Part shown: positions 25,576-27,439 of the stretch, piece after piece
How the letters are laid out: each line of letters opens with the position of its first letter
Numbering within the stretch: the stretch's first letter is position 1
Origin: Coemansia sp. RSA 1804
Taxonomy: Eukaryota > Kickxellomycota > Kickxellomycetes > Kickxellales > Kickxellaceae
Length of the DNA stretch: 27,439 bases
Assembly (NCBI GenBank): GCA_027578815.1
Contig: JANBTH010000199.1
Location: 1-27,439 of the forward strand
Direction: 5' to 3'
The notes under the pieces: model-generated
Seen by the model: the letters and a program-made list of their open reading frames with translations, nothing else
The model's database searches: none
Told to the model about the DNA's origin: nothing
Made by a program: the position numbers and the translations under genes

Positions 25576-26472
25576 TATTTGACCTTGATGAACTTGATGT
25601 GTGCTTGTGGCGTAAAGATTGACGGTTTTGATATTCTTCGTTGGCAAGAAGGATGGATATGGTAGATTTTTAAGAAAGAGCTTTACGATACGTTCGTTTT
25701 TCTTTCAAAATGAGATCCAAACACAAATGTCGTCCGCTGGGATTCGTTTCAGACTTATCTTGTGCAGCACGTATAGAACAGGACAAAAGAGCAAGACTAC
25801 CGTAGCTGGGTGTCTACACAATCGTTTAGCAGACAGAGATGGGGATAGGGAAGAGAAAAGAGCACAGCGACAACGAGAGAGAAAGGATGGAAGGAAGGAG
25901 GGGAGGGGAAATAGAATGGGGGAAGGGGAGCGCGGCTCAAACGTGCTTTATATGGGCTAGCCGGGATTCTGGCCGAAGAATGAATTGTTTTGTGAAATGA
26001 GGGAGGGAGGGCTGGGCGGAATGGCTGGCAGACGAGCACAACCACACAAAAAGTATAAACATGGCGCAGACTCCAGCAGCAGTGACATCTCGGCATCGAG
26101 AGCGGCGCCGCCAATACCCACTCTGCATCCACCATATTCGTTGTGTCTGGGCCGCTTGTTTTGCTAGGATGGGACCGCGACATGGAGCTTGGCAAGCAGA
26201 ATGCATCTCTCCTAAATTTTGCCTCCGCATCTGGCAGCCAAGGAGCGCAGTTACACTTGAAATGGGAATGTGGCTGTGGGATGACTCAAGCGAGTGTGGA
26301 GAGCTGTCGGCGAGCATTGCAGCAGACGATCTTTTGTTGAGCACACTCTTTTTTTTTCTCCGTAGCCACGCCCGTGTAGGCAGGCAGGCCTTTGTTTTTG
26401 CTTTATTTCTTGCATGGGCCTTTTTTCATCACCGCCACCAACGAAGAGACTTTGCAGTGTTTGGATGTTCAG
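25576..26472. other. Sparse GC-richer gap with a polypurine tract
   Basis: Several stop-poor frames overlap on both strands. A minus frame from ATG 26181-26183 to 25797 (128 residues; MSRSHPSKTSGPDTTNMVDA) starts well but then runs through the complement of the purine tract. A plus frame from ATG 26061 (148 residues) is Cys/Trp/Arg-rich and lies 4 bases after a TATAAA-like sequence. Neither was accepted as a gene. Confidence 0.3.
25835..25930 (+). repeat. Polypurine tract with clustered G runs
   Basis: About 100 bases are nearly all A and G. G runs lie at 25900-25903, 25905-25908, 25918-25922 and 25925-25928 (loops 1, 9 and 2), compatible with an imperfect G-quadruplex. The AG-rich repeats also permit triplex formation. 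Confidence 0.5.
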
Positions 26473-26883
26473 ATGTTTTGGTGTTTCAATGTTGCGGCTT
26501 TGTCTAAACGAGAACGCCTCATAGAAAAGTGGATATACACAGAGGTACACAAGAACATAGACACCAGCGATGGCTGTGTGTGCGTTTGCAACTTTTCTTC
26601 AGTCTCAGCCAGCAGTAGACAGAAAGAGCGAGAGGTGGAGTGTATGGCAAACACAGTAAGGCTATTCGGGGGAGTGGAAATTAAAGAGATGGTTGAAAAC
26701 CAGAAAAAAATAACGCATCGCCGAAAACGGCAGCACTGGACTTTGTGGCTACTGCCTGACAGTGGAAGGATTCGCCGTGCACTTGTTGGCAGAACATGCA
26801 ACACAACACAACCCACCTCATCATCATCGTCATTATTGGGCAAAACAGCCGCTGCCGGCAAAAGACAGGCATTGTCTAGCTAA
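26473..26883 (+). CDS. Doubtful hypothetical protein, 136 residues
   Basis: This is the best long frame in the last gap. ATG 26473 follows TTCAG, and the frame ends TAG 26881-26883, with AATAAA at 26954-26959. The middle is charged and plausible (SKRERLIEKW; SASSRQKEREVE; GVEIKEMVENQKKITHRRKR), and the tail is Ser/Thr-rich. No family or domain was recognised. A mirrored minus frame is also open but lacks an ATG. It may be an unspliced part of a longer gene or chance. Confidence 0.28.
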   Translation: MFWCFNVAALSKRERLIEKWIYTEVHKNIDTSDGCVCVCNFSSVSASSRQKEREVECMANTVRLFGGVEIKEMVENQKKITHRRKRQHWTLWLLPDSGRIRRALVGRTCNTTQPTSSSSSLLGKTAAAGKRQALSS

Positions 26884-27379
26884 ATAGGGGGGTCTGGTTC
26901 CGAATCAATTGATGCAGTTGCATGCTGTCGGTGTTTGTTTGCAAAACAAAACGAATAAAACAGACAAGGCGGCTGGCTGGCTGGCTGGCTGGCTGGCTGA
27001 AAGTAAGCGATGCGTTCTGTAGGATCCCAGCAACCAGTCTCAGTTTGAGTCTTGGCGGAAGCGTGAGGTTTTATTTTATTTTTGGCATCATTGGGGGTTG
27101 TGGGCATTTGGGTCAGCCGAATGAGAGGGTAACCGTAACGGTTTCATAAGAAAATGGCATCTGTTCGGCAAAAGGCACGTGATTAGACCCAAACATTGGC
27201 GTATACCAAGCCCAGTGTATTTTAGTGAGGCAGATTATAATCAATCAGTATCGCTGCACTAGGTGGTAACTATCTTAATAAAGCGACTAGGCCTAAATAC
27301 ACTACAACGCACCTCTTTGCACCGTCGAATAAAACACGTACACGCACGCACAGACATCAGGAAAAGACAGAGCATAGTA
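26884..27379 (+). promoter_or_regulatory. SMD3 upstream region
   Basis: Contains the (GGCT)7 microsatellite and, nearer the gene, GGGTAACCGTAACGGTTTC at 27127-27145, which has two CCGTAAC/GGTTAC-type half-sites. No TATA box stands out within 100 bases of the ATG. No gene was found. Confidence 0.35.
26971..26998 (+). repeat. (GGCT)7 microsatellite
   Basis: Seven perfect GGCT units, read directly from the sequence. Confidence 0.95.
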
Positions 27380-27439
27380 ATGTCGATAGGCGTGCCGGTA
27401 AAGCTGCTGCACGAGTCGCAGGGCCACATCATCACACTG
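27380..27439 (+). CDS. SMD3: Small nuclear ribonucleoprotein SmD3, N-terminus (partial)
   Basis: ATG 27380 opens a frame running off the window. Its 20 residues, MSIGVPVKLLHESQGHIITL, match the start of SmD3, whose N-terminal helix and first Sm strand begin the same way in yeast and human. SmD3 is one of seven Sm proteins forming the ring on U1, U2, U4 and U5 snRNAs. The Sm2 motif and Arg-rich tail lie beyond the window. Confidence 0.9.
   Translation, partial: MSIGVPVKLLHESQGHIITL

Noticed and set aside
26061..26507. 148-codon plus frame with a good-looking ATG
   Set aside because: Cys, Trp and Arg excess, and the TATA-like sequence is only 4 bases from the ATG, too close for transcription to start before it.

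Overview
The window is nuclear DNA from a fungus. Evidence: small, closely packed genes on both strands, few introns of about 110-170 bases with GT...AG ends and CTAAC/CTAAT/CTGAC-like branch points, an HDEL-tailed ER protein, and typical fungal versions of housekeeping proteins. A respiratory complex I subunit (NDUFB2) rules out the budding- and fission-yeast lineages that lost complex I. A CblD/MMADHC homologue (vitamin B12 trafficking) points to an early-diverging lineage, perhaps Kickxellomycotina/Zoopagomycota. That placement is inference and was not searched.

Layout. 1-174: C-terminus of a membrane protein entering from the left. 909-1100: a 63-residue unknown. 1542-2030: Ctr copper transporter. 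2226-3395 (-): mitochondrial malonyl-CoA:ACP transacylase. 3742-4734 (-) and 5105-6290 (+): RRP8 rRNA methyltransferase and CWC27 spliceosomal cyclophilin, sharing a divergent promoter. 6564-7283: TRAPPC6/Trs33. 7384-8097 (-) and 8441-8998 (+): MMADHC and mitochondrial uS12m, also divergent. 9216-9549 (-): spliced NDUFB2. 9883-10731 and 11513-12627 (-): tandem TLC-domain paralogues. 13224-14570 (-): Ost-alpha/TMEM184 membrane protein. 15622-15867 (-) and 16218-16673 (+): RPB12 and BUD20, divergent. 16905-17211 (-): last exon of RPL33. 18435-20357: RRP1. 20685-21507: spliced FAHD1. 21808-23157: HDEL protein disulfide isomerase. 23262-24187 (-): spliced ASF1. Then about 3.2 kb of sparse sequence with a small secreted-peptide gene at 25411-25575 (-). 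27380 onward: the start of SMD3.

No single pathway unites the genes. Two themes recur: ribosome biogenesis (RRP8, BUD20, RRP1, RPL33) and mitochondrial metabolism (MCT1, MMADHC, uS12m, NDUFB2, FAHD1). Three gaps contain short frames with intron-like joins that look like overlooked small genes: 12844-13222, 15393-15587 and 17510-18045. Several promoters carry motifs matching their gene: SBF/MBF-type boxes before ASF1, a UPRE-like TGACGTGG before the disulfide isomerase, an RRPE before RRP8 and a copper-box-like site before CTR. No tRNA, rRNA, CRISPR array or transposon was recognised.
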